Shown here piece after piece: positions 16,862 to 25,650 of a stretch of DNA of 64,000 nucleotides. Within the stretch, counting starts at the first letter, position 1, and every line of letters begins with the position of its first letter. The notes beneath the pieces were generated by a model, which searched no databases, was not told the origin of the DNA, and worked only from the letters and a program-made list of their open reading frames with translations. The translations under genes and the position numbers were made by a program. Source of the DNA: Citreicoccus inhibens (lineage in GTDB: Bacteria > Myxococcota > Myxococcia > Myxococcales > Myxococcaceae); NCBI RefSeq assembly GCF_019039035.1, contig NZ_JAHNZT010000002.1, positions 372,001-436,000 of the forward strand, read 5' to 3'.

Positions 16862-17721
16862 TCCTGTGGCGTGTCGGGGCCCACCAGGCTCACCGACTCC
16901 GCGGGGACGTTCAGCAGGCTCGCGACCATGCGGACCACGCCGGGAAAGTCATCCAACTCGAAACGCCCGGCCCAGACCTTTCCCTGCGTTCCCGCCAGCA
17001 GGCCCCGGAAGGTCCGGCCGGCCACCCGGGCGGCGGCGAACCGATAGGCCCGTCCGTCAACCTGCAACTGGGCGAGCAGCTCCAAGCCGCTGCGCGGGGG
17101 GACCAGAGCCTCCAGGCCGAACTTCTCCACGACCTCGGAGAAGCGCACCAGCCCGGCGGTGGTGCGCGCGGGCCGGGGGCGCTCGTGCGGCTCTCCGAAG
17201 AGGGCGGCCAGGTAGCCGGTGAGGGCCTCGCGCTCACGGAACTCGGACAGCTCCAGCATGTGTCCGGCGGCCGTGGGCAGCTCCTCCCCTGCGCGGCGGG
17301 CGCGGACGACGCGGAAGTTGCCCAGGCGGTCCGACACCAGGTGGACGGACAGCCCCCCCTCCTCCACGTTCGTCGCCAGCTCCAAGGTCTCCGGGTCCAC
17401 CTCCGGGACGAAGCCCAGGACCTGGAGCTCCGAGGAGCGGCGCTGCACGTGGAAGATGTGCTCGTTGAAGGCATCGGCCAGGAGCGCCTCGATGTCCTGC
17501 ACCTCGGCCACCGCCCCCACGAGGATGGGCGCCAGTCCCACCACCGCCGAGGGGGCGATGGGGATGAGCCGGTCGCCCATCACCTGGAACGTCACCTCGG
17601 GGATGAAGGCCTTGGTGATGGGGTTCACCAGCGGCGCGGACTCCAGGTCGAGACGCGCCTCGACGCCGGCCGCATCCTCATGAACCTTCAACCCGAGCTG
17701 TTCCAGCCGCGTGGTGTCCAT
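16858..17721 (-). CDS. Conserved-looking protein of unknown function, coupled to rnc
   Basis: Not recognised. 287 residues, soluble, acidic, Leu/Glu/Val-rich, no signal peptide. It reads as two mixed alpha/beta halves; recognisable phrases are NPITKAFIPEVTFQVMGD, LIPIAPSAVVGLAPILVG, VHLVSDRLGNFRVVRAR and GKVWAGRFELDDFPGVV. ATG 17721 overlaps the stop of the acyl-CoA dehydrogenase by one base, and its own stop overlaps the rnc GTG, so it is translated from the same message as both. Coding character is clear (real protein composition, tight overlaps). No family assignment is offered. Confidence 0.75.
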   Translation of the reverse strand: MDTTRLEQLGLKVHEDAAGVEARLDLESAPLVNPITKAFIPEVTFQVMGDRLIPIAPSAVVGLAPILVGAVAEVQDIEALLADAFNEHIFHVQRRSSELQVLGFVPEVDPETLELATNVEEGGLSVHLVSDRLGNFRVVRARRAGEELPTAAGHMLELSEFREREALTGYLAALFGEPHERPRPARTTAGLVRFSEVVEKFGLEALVPPRSGLELLAQLQVDGRAYRFAAARVAGRTFRGLLAGTQGKVWAGRFELDDFPGVVRMVASLLNVPAESVSLVGPDTPQE

Positions 17722-18866
17722 CAGGCCCCTTTGAAGAGCTCTTTGGCGATGATGCTGCGCTGAATCTCGCTGGTGCCCTCGCCAATCTCACACAGCTTGG
17801 CATCCCGGAGGTAGCGCTCCACGGGGAACTCGCGCGTGTAGCCGTAGCCGCCGTGAATCTGGACCGCCTTGCCGCACGCCCGGGTGGCCACCTCCGAGGC
17901 GAACAGCTTCGCCATGGAGGCCTCCTTCGAGTACGGCTGGCCCGCGTCCGCCAGCCGCGCCGCGCGGTGGACCAGGAGGCGCGCCGCCTCCAGCTCCGTC
18001 TTCATGTCCGCCATCATCCAGCGCAGCCCCTGGAACTCGCCGATGGCCTGCCCGAAGGCGGTGCGCTCGCGCGAGTACCGGACGGACTCCTCCAGCGCGC
18101 CCCGGGCGAGGCCCACCGCCAGCGCGCCGATGGTGATGCGGCCGCGGTCGAGGATCTTCAGCGTGTCGATGAAGCCGTGGTTCAGCTCGCCCACGCGGGC
18201 CGAGTCCGGCACCTCCACGTTCTCCAGGATGAGCTCGGCGGTGTCCGAGGACCGCATGCCCAGCTTGCCGTGGATGGCGCGCTGGCTGAACCCCGGCAGG
18301 CCCTTCTCCAGGACGAAGGCCGTGATGCCCTTCTGGCGCTTCTCCGGCGCGGTCACCGCCAGGACGACGAACACGTCACCCACGGTGCCCTGGGTGATGA
18401 ACATCTTGCTCCCGTTGAGCACCCAGCCGTTGCCCTTGCGCACCGCCGTGGTGCGCATGCCGGCCGCGTCCGAGCCCGAGCCCGGCTCGGTCAGGCCCCA
18501 GGCGCCCAGCCACTCGCCGGACGCCAGCTTGGGCAGGTAGCGCGCGCGCTGCGCGTCGCTGCCGAACACGCGCACGTGGCTCGTCCCCAGGCCGTTGTGG
18601 CTGGCCACCGTGAGGGCCAGCGAGCCGTCGAACCGGGCGATCTCCTCCACCGCCACGGCCACCGCCAGCGCGTCCATGCCCGCGCCGCCCAGGTCCTCCG
18701 AGACGAGGATGCCCATGACGCCGAGCTGCCCCAGCTCGCGCACGACCTCCATGGGGAACTTCTCGTCCTTGTCCCACTCGCGGGCGTAGGGCTTCACGCG
18801 GCGTTCGCAGAAGTCACGGAGGGAGGACTGGAGGGCGCGGTGGCTTTCGGGAAGATCGAATTCCAT
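17721..18866 (-). CDS. Acyl-CoA dehydrogenase
   Basis: FAD enzyme that introduces a trans-2 double bond into acyl-CoA and passes electrons to ETF. 381 residues from ATG 18866 (MEFDLPESHRALQ). Signatures: LTEPGSGSDAAGMRTTA, LNGSKMFITQGTVGD, RTAFGQAIGEFQ, and VQIHGGYGYTREFPVERYLRD. The C-terminal EIGEGTSEIQR has the catalytic Glu at the MCAD/short-chain position; isovaleryl-CoA dehydrogenases usually have Ala there, so a short or branched-chain acyl-CoA enzyme of another specificity is more likely. Follows a carboxyltransferase gene by 70 bases; the context suggests branched-chain amino-acid or short-acyl catabolism. Confidence 0.93.
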   Translation of the reverse strand: MEFDLPESHRALQSSLRDFCERRVKPYAREWDKDEKFPMEVVRELGQLGVMGILVSEDLGGAGMDALAVAVAVEEIARFDGSLALTVASHNGLGTSHVRVFGSDAQRARYLPKLASGEWLGAWGLTEPGSGSDAAGMRTTAVRKGNGWVLNGSKMFITQGTVGDVFVVLAVTAPEKRQKGITAFVLEKGLPGFSQRAIHGKLGMRSSDTAELILENVEVPDSARVGELNHGFIDTLKILDRGRITIGALAVGLARGALEESVRYSRERTAFGQAIGEFQGLRWMMADMKTELEAARLLVHRAARLADAGQPYSKEASMAKLFASEVATRACGKAVQIHGGYGYTREFPVERYLRDAKLCEIGEGTSEIQRSIIAKELFKGA

Positions 18867-18936
18867 GGTCGGGCTGGATGTATAGCAGAGGGGGTCGCCG
18901 TGAGCGGCGGCTGTTGCCGGGCTCAAGTGGGGCTAC

Positions 18937-20466
18937 TCAGACAGGATAGACGCCGTGCTTCTTCTCTGCGCGGGGCGCGTGTCGCTGGGAGTACAGCTCG
19001 TAGCGCCGGAGGAGCTGGTCGCGGAGCTGCTGGCCCGGGACGATCTCATCGATGACCAGCTCGCTGGCCAGCTTGTAGATGTCCACGTCCGCCCGGTACT
19101 CGTCCCGCAGCTTCTGGACGTAGGCGGGCCGCTCGGCCTCCGGCAGCTCCTGGATCTTGTTGAAGTAGACCGCGTTGACGGCGGCCTCGGGGCCCATGAC
19201 GGCGATCATCGCCTGGGGCAGCGCCAGGGTGGCGTCCGGCGCGAAGCCCGGGCCGCTCATGGCGTACAGGCCGGCGCCGTAGGCCTTGCGCACCACCACG
19301 CAGATGCGCGGCACGCTGGCCTCGGACACCGCGGAGATCATCTTCGCGCCCGCGCGGATGATGCCGGCGCGCTCCACCTTGGTGCCGATCATGAACCCGG
19401 GCACGTCCGCCAGGTACAGGAGCGGGATGTTGAACGCGTCGCAGAGCCAGATGAAGCGGGCGGCCTTGTCCGCGCTGTCCACGAACAGCACCCCGCCCTT
19501 GTACTTGGGCTGGTTGGCCACGATGCCCACCGGGCGCCCGCCAATGCGCGCCAGTCCGGTGATGATCTCCTGGGCGAAGAGCTTCTTCACCTCGAACCAG
19601 CTCCCCTCGTCGATGAGCTCGCCGATGAGGGCGTGCATGTCGAAGGGCTTGTTCTGATCCGCGGGGATGATCTCGTCCACCGTCTTGCCGCTCGCCTTGG
19701 GCGCCTTGAGCTCGGCGCGGGGCGGCGTCTGGCTGAAGTTCTCCGGGAAGTACCCGAGGTACTGCTTGGCGGCGGCGATGGCCTCCTCCTCGGTCTTCAC
19801 CAGCACGTCGCCGCAGCCGGAGACGGAGCAGTGCATCTTCGCGCCGCCCATCTCCTCCAGGGTGACCTTCTCGCCAATCACCATCTCCGCCATGCGCGGG
19901 CTTCCCAGGTACATGGAGGCGTTGCCGTCCACCATGATGACCAGGTCGCAGAACGCGGGGATGTACGCGCCACCCGCGGCGGACGGCCCGAAGAGCAGGC
20001 AGATCTGCGGCACGAAGCCGGACATGTGCACTTCGTTGTAGAAGATGCGGCCCGCGCCGCGCCGGCCGGGGAACATCTCCACCTGGTCCGTGATGCGAGC
20101 GCCCGCCGAGTCCACCAGGTACAGCAGCGGACAGCGCAGCGAGCGCGCGGTCTCCTGGATGCGGAGGATCTTCTCCACCGTGCGCGCGCCCCAGCTCCCG
20201 GCCTTCACCGTCGAGTCGTTCGCCATGATGGCGACGGTGCGGCCGGCCACGCGGCCCACGCCGATGATGACGCCGTCCGAGGGCAGCTCGGGATCCACGT
20301 TGTTGGCGAGCTTGGCGTCCTCGACGAACGAGCCCGCGTCCACGAGCAGGCGGATGCGCTCGCGAGCGAAGAGCTTGCCCGCCTCCTTGTTCTTCGCGTG
20401 GTACTTCTCGGCTCCGCCCTTCTCTACCTGGGCAATCTTCTCGAGCAGCTTCACGTCGTTGGCCAT
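18937..20466 (-). CDS. Acyl-CoA carboxylase carboxyltransferase (beta) subunit
   Basis: 509-residue biotin-dependent carboxyltransferase that moves CO2 from carboxybiotin to an acyl-CoA. Two crotonase-fold halves: N-half with LVDSAGARITDQVEMFPG, GPSAAGGAYIPAFCDLV and the oxyanion Gly pair; C-half with LADVPGFMIGTKVERAGI and RKAYGAGLYAMSGPGF. Candidates are methylcrotonyl-CoA or a related short acyl-CoA; neighbours (acyl-CoA dehydrogenase, enoyl-CoA hydratase, HMG-CoA lyase) favour the leucine-type pathway. No biotin carboxylase alpha subunit is present in the window, so it must be encoded elsewhere. Divergent from the YtxH gene; ATG 20466. Confidence 0.9.
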   Translation of the reverse strand: MANDVKLLEKIAQVEKGGAEKYHAKNKEAGKLFARERIRLLVDAGSFVEDAKLANNVDPELPSDGVIIGVGRVAGRTVAIMANDSTVKAGSWGARTVEKILRIQETARSLRCPLLYLVDSAGARITDQVEMFPGRRGAGRIFYNEVHMSGFVPQICLLFGPSAAGGAYIPAFCDLVIMVDGNASMYLGSPRMAEMVIGEKVTLEEMGGAKMHCSVSGCGDVLVKTEEEAIAAAKQYLGYFPENFSQTPPRAELKAPKASGKTVDEIIPADQNKPFDMHALIGELIDEGSWFEVKKLFAQEIITGLARIGGRPVGIVANQPKYKGGVLFVDSADKAARFIWLCDAFNIPLLYLADVPGFMIGTKVERAGIIRAGAKMISAVSEASVPRICVVVRKAYGAGLYAMSGPGFAPDATLALPQAMIAVMGPEAAVNAVYFNKIQELPEAERPAYVQKLRDEYRADVDIYKLASELVIDEIVPGQQLRDQLLRRYELYSQRHAPRAEKKHGVYPV

Positions 20467-20670
20467 GGCCCCGGCGACATAGCAAAAAGGTCCCCGGCTG
20501 GCTCCCTTCTCGCCAGTTCGTTTCCTCGCCGGCCGTCCAGCCCACGACGCACCGCGCCTCCCTTGGGGCGCTGGGGATGTCGGGTCGAGCCCCCCTGCCT
20601 AGCTTCATGTCGCACGGGGGATTCGCGCGCAGGCCGCCCCCGGCAACCCTCGCGTCCGGGAGGAACGACC

Positions 20671-21030
20671 ATGTTCGAAACGAAGAAAGCCAAGTGGATG
20701 GCCAAGGGGATCGCCAGGAGCGACCTGTATCGCCGCTACCTCGCCCACAAGCTGCTCAACCAGTTCCCCCGCTACGCGAAGGCCAAGTGGGATGACTTCG
20801 ATCCGGATGATGCGCTGCATCATGTCGGACTGACCACCTACCGGCCGGGGCGGTCGGGGCTGGGCGGCCTGGGGCTCTTCGTGCTCGGGGCGGCCCTGGG
20901 CAGCGTGGTGGGGCTGATGATGGCGCCGCGGCCCGGCACCGAGCTGCGCAACACCGTCAAGGACAAGGCGATGGGCTATCTCAACAAGCAGGGCGTGACG
21001 CTCGGCTCGGAGAAGACCGCCAGCGCCTGA
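20671..21030 (+). CDS. YtxH-like small membrane protein
   Basis: 119 residues from ATG 20671, with GGGAGGAA eight bases upstream, an excellent ribosome-binding site. The first half is basic and soluble (KWMAKGIARSDLYRRYLAHK). Then comes one glycine-rich membrane helix GLFVLGAALGSVVGLMMAP followed by RPGTELRNTVKDKAMGYL, the arrangement of YtxH-family stress proteins; function of that family is largely unknown. Divergent from the carboxyltransferase and convergent with the enoyl-CoA hydratase gene. Confidence 0.8.
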   Translation: MFETKKAKWMAKGIARSDLYRRYLAHKLLNQFPRYAKAKWDDFDPDDALHHVGLTTYRPGRSGLGGLGLFVLGAALGSVVGLMMAPRPGTELRNTVKDKAMGYLNKQGVTLGSEKTASA

Positions 21031-21031
21031 A

Positions 21032-21055
21032 GCCCCCCGCGGGCGAGGCGGGGGC
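21032..21055. terminator. Hairpin between convergent YtxH and enoyl-CoA hydratase genes
   Basis: A GC stem GCCCCC / GGGGGC (21032-21037 with 21050-21055) directly follows the YtxH stop. There is no T run, so it may be only a weak or factor-assisted terminator. Confidence 0.35.
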
Positions 21056-21086
21056 CCGGAGTCATGCGCTCCAGGCCCCGCGTGCC

Positions 21087-21863
21087 TCAGCGCCCCTGGT
21101 AGACGGGGGCGCGCTTCTCGGCGAAGGCGCGCAGGCCCTCGAGGCGATCCTCGGTCTTGAGGACCTCTTCGTACTTGCGCAGCTCCAGCGCGAGCGCGTC
21201 GCCGAGTTCCAGGCCGAGGCCCTCGTCGATGGCGTGCTTGGCGGTGGAGACGGCGATGGGGGCGTTGACCACCACGGCCTCGGCGAGTTGGAAGGCCACC
21301 TCCAACAGGTGGCCCTCGGGCGCGAGCCGATTCACCAGGCCGATGCTGAAGGCCTCGGCGGCGTTGAGGCGCCGGGCGGTGAGGATGAGGTCCTTGGCGC
21401 GGCCCGGGCCAATCAGCCGTGTGAGCCGCTGGGTGCCGCCACCACCGGGGATGATGCCCAGCTTCACCTCGGTGAGCCCCAGCTCCGCGGCGGGGGCCGC
21501 CACGCGCAGGTCGCACGCGAGGGCCAGCTCGGTGCCGCCCCCCAGGGCCGCGCCGTTGAGGGCGGCGATGAAGACGCAGTCACTCTGCTCCACCGCGCGC
21601 AGCGTGACGCGCAGGCCGTCGAGGAAGGCGCGGACATCGTCCTCGCTCATGCCGGCGCGCTCCTTGAGGTCCGCGCCCGCGCAGAAGGCCTTGTCGCCAG
21701 CGCCCGTGACGATGACGGCCCGCACCTGGCGGCCCGTGGACACGCGCGTCACCATCTCACCCAGTTCGCGGAGCATGGCGCGGCTGACGGCGTTGCGACG
21801 GCTCTCCCCGTCGATGGTCCAGATCTCGATGGCCCCCCGGGCGTCGACCTTGAATTCCGGCAT
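21087..21863 (-). CDS. Enoyl-CoA hydratase / methylglutaconyl-CoA hydratase-like
   Basis: 258-residue crotonase-family hydratase that adds water across a 2-enoyl-CoA. Both catalytic acids are visible: Glu in [12 protein letters not shown] and Glu in [15 protein letters not shown]; the oxyanion region is CAGADLKER plus [19 protein letters not shown] and [14 protein letters not shown] resemble AUH/LiuC methylglutaconyl-CoA hydratases, which feed HMG-CoA lyase, whose gene is 2 kb away. The exact substrate is inferred from context, not from residues. Stands alone on the minus strand between YtxH and the zinc-ribbon membrane protein. Confidence 0.88.
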   Translation of the reverse strand: MPEFKVDARGAIEIWTIDGESRRNAVSRAMLRELGEMVTRVSTGRQVRAVIVTGAGDKAFCAGADLKERAGMSEDDVRAFLDGLRVTLRAVEQSDCVFIAALNGAALGGGTELALACDLRVAAPAAELGLTEVKLGIIPGGGGTQRLTRLIGPGRAKDLILTARRLNAAEAFSIGLVNRLAPEGHLLEVAFQLAEAVVVNAPIAVSTAKHAIDEGLGLELGDALALELRKYEEVLKTEDRLEGLRAFAEKRAPVYQGR

Positions 21864-21963
21864 GGTTGCTTCCCTTTCGGGCCCCGCAGCGGCCCACCGT
21901 GGCGGGCCGCAGACTGCGGCGGGTTCCCCAGTCTGGCAAGGCGGAAACGGTTAGGATTTCCCC

Positions 21964-23925
21964 ATGCGTCCGCGTCCCTCCACCTCGATCCGCCTCCTTC
22001 GTCGGGCCCTCTGCTCGCCCGGCCTGCTCTCCCTGGTGGCGCTGGCCGTGCCCCTGCTCGCATGGGCCCGCGGCGGGGGCGGCGAGCACTACACGCGCCC
22101 CAGCCAGAGCGACGACCACGAGGGCGGCGGTGGAGGTGGCGGGCTCCCCATCTACCTGCTGGTCCGGCTCGTTCAGCTCGTCTTCATGTATCCGAAGGTG
22201 ATGATCCCGCTCATCGTCATTGGCGGCGCCTTCTATTGGCTCTATCAGCGCAACCTGCACCCCACCGCCACCACGCGCCGCGCGCTGGAGCAGCGTGAGG
22301 CCGAGGTCCGAACGCAGGTGTCCCAGCGCGACGTGCAGGGCTGGGTCAACGCGCTCAAGCTGAAGGACCCAGACTTCGAGCCCGAGGCACTGCTCGGCAA
22401 GGTGCGCTGGCTCTTCATGGAGCTGCAGCAGTCCTGGTTCCGCCGGGACATGACGCCGGTGCGGCCGTTCCTGTCGGACGCGACGTGGCAGCGCTTCAAC
22501 GTGCAGCTCCAGCTCATGAACTCCCAAGGGGTGCGGGACGCCATCACCGACATCGAGGTCCTCGGCCTCCAGCTCATCGGGCTGCACCAGAGCGAGTGGT
22601 ACGACAGCGTCCTCGTGCGCGTGCACGCGCGCATGCGCGACACGGACGTTCCCGCCAGCTACAGCGAGGCGCAGGCCGAGGCCGCCGCGCGGCGCGCCCC
22701 CTTGGAGCCCTTCACCGAGGTCTGGACCTTCGTGCGCAAGCCCGGGGCGAAGACGCGCATCGGCGAGGACCTGTACCAGGGCAAGTGCCCCAACTGCGGC
22801 GCGCCCTACCAGGGGGGCGCGAGCAACCGCTGCGAGTTCTGCCAGGCGGTGGTGAACTCCGGAAACTACGACTGGACGCTCGCGGAGATCACCCAGGGCG
22901 TGGAGCACGTGCGCTACCACACCACGGTGGACGGGCTGCGAGAGGCGCGGCAGGCGGATCCCGCGCTCAACCTGGAGATGCTGGAGGACCGCGCCTCGCT
23001 CCTGTTCTGGAAGTGGATCGACGCCCAGAGCCGGGGCGACGCGCGCCGGTTGGGCAAGGTGGCCCAGCCCGAGGCCGTCACGAAGCTGGGCGGAGAGCTG
23101 GACGCGCTCGCGAAGCAGGGCCGGCGGCGCGTGTTCCTGGAGTGCGCGGTGGGCGCGGTGGACGTGCGCGCGCTGGAGGTGAACGCCGGCGACTTCGATC
23201 GCGCCCAGGTGGAGATCCGCTGGAGCGCGCGCATGGGCGTGGGGCCGGTGAACGAGGCCCCGCCGCAGTTGCCCACCGTGCCGCAGCGCTGGATCTTCAC
23301 GCTCGCGCGCCGGCACGGTGCGACGACGAACACCGCCAACGGCATGTCCACGGACCGCTGCCCCCAGTGCAACGCGCCGCTCACCGACAGCGCCGCGACG
23401 ACCTGCGAGTTCTGCGGCGCCGAGCTGGGCACGGGCGCCCGGGACTGGGTGCTCGCGTCCGCCCTGCCCTTCGAGGCGTGGAATGCCCGCGCGGGCGGCG
23501 GCTACCGGGACATGGAACGCTCGCAGCGCCCGATTCCCCGTCCCGGCGGCGCGGCGGTGTCGCCCAGCGTGGGGGCTCGCGCGGTGACGGATGTGCGGGA
23601 GCGCGAGCGCCTGCTCTACATGATGGCGGCGATCGCGGCCGCGGACGGCGAAGTGAGCCCCGCCGAGCGGCGAATGCTGAAGCTGTGCTCGGAGCGCTGG
23701 GGCGTGGCGTGGGCCAACGTGGAGATGGCCCTGGGCGCCGGTCCGCAGCTCTTCGAGCGCCTCCTGCCCCGAGGCAGCCCCGAGGCCGAGGTCTTCCTGC
23801 GGCACATCGTGGACATCGCGCTCGTCGACGGCCGCATCGACCGGAAGGAGCGGCGCATGCTGGAGACGGCCGCCGCGCACCTCGGGTTGGAGGCGGAGCT
23901 CACGCAGATGCTGGACGGGCACTGA
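21964..23925 (+). CDS. Tim44-like membrane protein with two zinc ribbons and a TerB-like domain
   Basis: 653 residues. Order: N-terminal hydrophobic segment (about 9-36), Gly-rich linker, one or two membrane helices (about 60-96, MIPLIVIGGAFYWLY), Tim44-like domain with the REAEVRTQVSQRDVQGWVN start, zinc ribbon CPNCGAPYQGG...CEFC (about 276-294), a second Tim44-like domain, a second ribbon CPQCNAPLTD...CEFC (about 466-484), and a C-terminal TerB-like helical domain (MMAAIAAADGEVSPAERRML, VDIALVDGRIDRKERRMLE). Proteins of this type are found in membranes of bacteria, but no role is established. GGTTAGGATT lies upstream of ATG 21964. Alone on the plus strand; convergent with the HMG-CoA lyase gene 16 bases away. 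Confidence 0.82.
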   Translation: MRPRPSTSIRLLRRALCSPGLLSLVALAVPLLAWARGGGGEHYTRPSQSDDHEGGGGGGGLPIYLLVRLVQLVFMYPKVMIPLIVIGGAFYWLYQRNLHPTATTRRALEQREAEVRTQVSQRDVQGWVNALKLKDPDFEPEALLGKVRWLFMELQQSWFRRDMTPVRPFLSDATWQRFNVQLQLMNSQGVRDAITDIEVLGLQLIGLHQSEWYDSVLVRVHARMRDTDVPASYSEAQAEAAARRAPLEPFTEVWTFVRKPGAKTRIGEDLYQGKCPNCGAPYQGGASNRCEFCQAVVNSGNYDWTLAEITQGVEHVRYHTTVDGLREARQADPALNLEMLEDRASLLFWKWIDAQSRGDARRLGKVAQPEAVTKLGGELDALAKQGRRRVFLECAVGAVDVRALEVNAGDFDRAQVEIRWSARMGVGPVNEAPPQLPTVPQRWIFTLARRHGATTNTANGMSTDRCPQCNAPLTDSAATTCEFCGAELGTGARDWVLASALPFEAWNARAGGGYRDMERSQRPIPRPGGAAVSPSVGARAVTDVRERERLLYMMAAIAAADGEVSPAERRMLKLCSERWGVAWANVEMALGAGPQLFERLLPRGSPEAEVFLRHIVDIALVDGRIDRKERRMLETAAAHLGLEAELTQMLDGH

Positions 23926-23941
23926 GCGCCCGGCGCGGGCT

Positions 23942-24925
23942 TCAGGTCTGGGCGCGGCGGGAGGCCTTCTTCTCCCGCTCTCCCAGCGCCGCCTGCAGGT
24001 ACTTGCCCGCGAGCTTGCGGCCGATCAGCTCCTGGGCGATCTCCCCGGCCTCCACCAGCTTGTCCAGGTCGATGCCCGTCTCCACGCCCATGCCGTGGAG
24101 CATGAAGACCGCGTCCTCGGTGGCCAGGTTGCCCGCCGCGCCCGGCGCATACGGGCAGCCGCCCAAACCGCCGATGCTCGCATCGAACGTCGTCACGCCC
24201 GCGGACAAGCCCACCAGGGTGTTGGCGAGCGCGGTGCCGCGCGTGTCGTGCAGGTGGAGCGCCAGCTTCTCCACGGGGATGTGGCGCAGCAGCGCCTCCA
24301 GGATTTCGCCCGTCTGGCGCGGCGTGCCCACGCCAATCGTGTCCCCCAGGCTGAGCTGGTAGATGCCGGCGTCCGCGAGCTGGCGGCAGATGTCCACCAC
24401 GCGCTCGACGGGGACGTGGCCCTCGTAGGGGCAGCCCCAGACGGTGGAGAGGTAGCCGCGCACGCGCAGGCCCGCCTTGAGGGCCGCCGCCGTCACCTCG
24501 CGCGCGCCCGCCAGGGCTTCGGCGATGGTCTTGTTGATGTTCTTCTTCGAGTGGGCCTCGGACGCGGAGATGAACACCGCGGCCTCCTGGAGGCCCGCCT
24601 CCTTCGCGCGCTCCAGGCCCTTGAGGTTGGGCACCAGCGCGGAGAACACCACGCCCTCGCGCCGCCCCACGAGCTTCATCAGCTCCTCGGCGTCCGCGAG
24701 CTGCGGAATCCACTTGGGCGACACGAACGACGTCACCTCGATGCGCTTCTCGCCCGAGGCGACGAGCGCGTCGATCAACCGGGCCTTGTCGCGCGTGGGC
24801 AGCGTCCGCAGCTCGTTCTGGAGGCCGTCGCGCGGGCCCACTTCGTACACATCCACCCGGCGAGGCAGCTGCCCCAGCAGCGCCACGGGACTCCGGGGAC
24901 GTTCGTTCGGCGCCATCTCAGCCAT
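23942..24925 (-). CDS. mvaB: Hydroxymethylglutaryl-CoA lyase
   Basis: 327-residue TIM-barrel enzyme that splits HMG-CoA into acetyl-CoA and acetoacetate, the end of leucine degradation. N-terminal DVYEVGPRDGLQNE holds the metal-binding Asp and catalytic Arg; LHLHDTRGTALAN provides His ligands; the loop GGLGGCPYAPGAAGN carries the conserved catalytic Cys. ATG 24925 overlaps the stop of the upstream methyltransferase by 8 bases. Together with the hydratase (21087), dehydrogenase (17721) and carboxyltransferase (18937) it suggests a dispersed liu-like set; M. xanthus relatives also use HMG-CoA-related chemistry for isovaleryl-CoA, so direction in vivo is open. Confidence 0.95.
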   Translation of the reverse strand: MAEMAPNERPRSPVALLGQLPRRVDVYEVGPRDGLQNELRTLPTRDKARLIDALVASGEKRIEVTSFVSPKWIPQLADAEELMKLVGRREGVVFSALVPNLKGLERAKEAGLQEAAVFISASEAHSKKNINKTIAEALAGAREVTAAALKAGLRVRGYLSTVWGCPYEGHVPVERVVDICRQLADAGIYQLSLGDTIGVGTPRQTGEILEALLRHIPVEKLALHLHDTRGTALANTLVGLSAGVTTFDASIGGLGGCPYAPGAAGNLATEDAVFMLHGMGVETGIDLDKLVEAGEIAQELIGRKLAGKYLQAALGEREKKASRRAQT

Positions 24926-25640
24926 GTCGAAGCACTGCTCCCACGATGAGCTCGGTCGATTCGGGGGTCGGTGGCTCGCCCTCCAGCCCGCCGTGCACCC
25001 ACGCCGTCGAAAACCCCGTGCTTTCCAACAGTTGCGTCAGTTCCGCAAGGGGATAGTAGCGGATGGTGTAGGACGCGGACAGCACGCGTCCCTCCGCGAG
25101 GGTCAAGGTGCGGCGCCCCACATCACGGCCACGCACCGCGTCGAAGTGGCTCTCCTCTTCCAGGACACTCCCATCCGGTAACCGCCGGGTGAACGCCGCG
25201 CTTGGCGAAGCCGCCAGTCGCTCGGCGGGGACGGTCTGGAAGACCAGCGTGCCGCCGGGCCGGAGCACCCGGGCCACCTCTCGCAAGAGCCGCACGTGCG
25301 CCTCGTCCGAGAACGCGAACAGTGTCGAGTACCACGCATAGGCGCCCCCCAACGACGCGGCGCGAAACGGCAGGGCGAGCAGGTCCCCGCGCACGGCGGG
25401 GAAGCCGCGCCGGCGCATGGCCAGGGACAGCGGATCCAACTCCAGGCCCAGCACGCGTCCCGCCAGGGGCCCCGAGGCGTTCAGCCGCGCCGCGTGGCGG
25501 CCGTGCCCGCAGCCCAGGTCCACCACCGGCCCGGGCACCGACGCGAACGCGGACGCGAGGTAGTCCGCCTCGCGCGCGGTGACGGGCTCGGAGAGGAAGG
25601 GCAACGTGCTGCGCAGGTACAGCTCGCCGAAGAACCCCAC
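24918..25640 (-). CDS. SAM-dependent methyltransferase, class I
   Basis: About 240 residues. Motif I is VVDLGCGHGRHAARL (SAM-binding), followed by LGLELDPLSLAMRRRG (motif II acid), GDLLALPF (motif III) and VARVLRPGGTLVFQTV (post-motif). Substrate unknown; the fold is of the small-molecule type. GTG 25640 is the first sensible start: it follows the aminotransferase stop at 25651 by 10 bases. Its own stop overlaps the HMG-CoA lyase start. The aminotransferase-methyltransferase-lyase order looks like one message from the exporter gene at 30355. Confidence 0.82.
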   Translation of the reverse strand: MGFFGELYLRSTLPFLSEPVTAREADYLASAFASVPGPVVDLGCGHGRHAARLNASGPLAGRVLGLELDPLSLAMRRRGFPAVRGDLLALPFRAASLGGAYAWYSTLFAFSDEAHVRLLREVARVLRPGGTLVFQTVPAERLAASPSAAFTRRLPDGSVLEEESHFDAVRGRDVGRRTLTLAEGRVLSASYTIRYYPLAELTQLLESTGFSTAWVHGGLEGEPPTPESTELIVGAVLRHG

Positions 25641-25650
25641 CGCGCGCGGC

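Noticed and set aside
18955..20660. Long plus-strand open frame antisense to the carboxyltransferase, continuous with the YtxH gene
   Set aside because: Only the part from ATG 20671 has a ribosome-binding site and protein-like sequence; the rest is antisense shadow.
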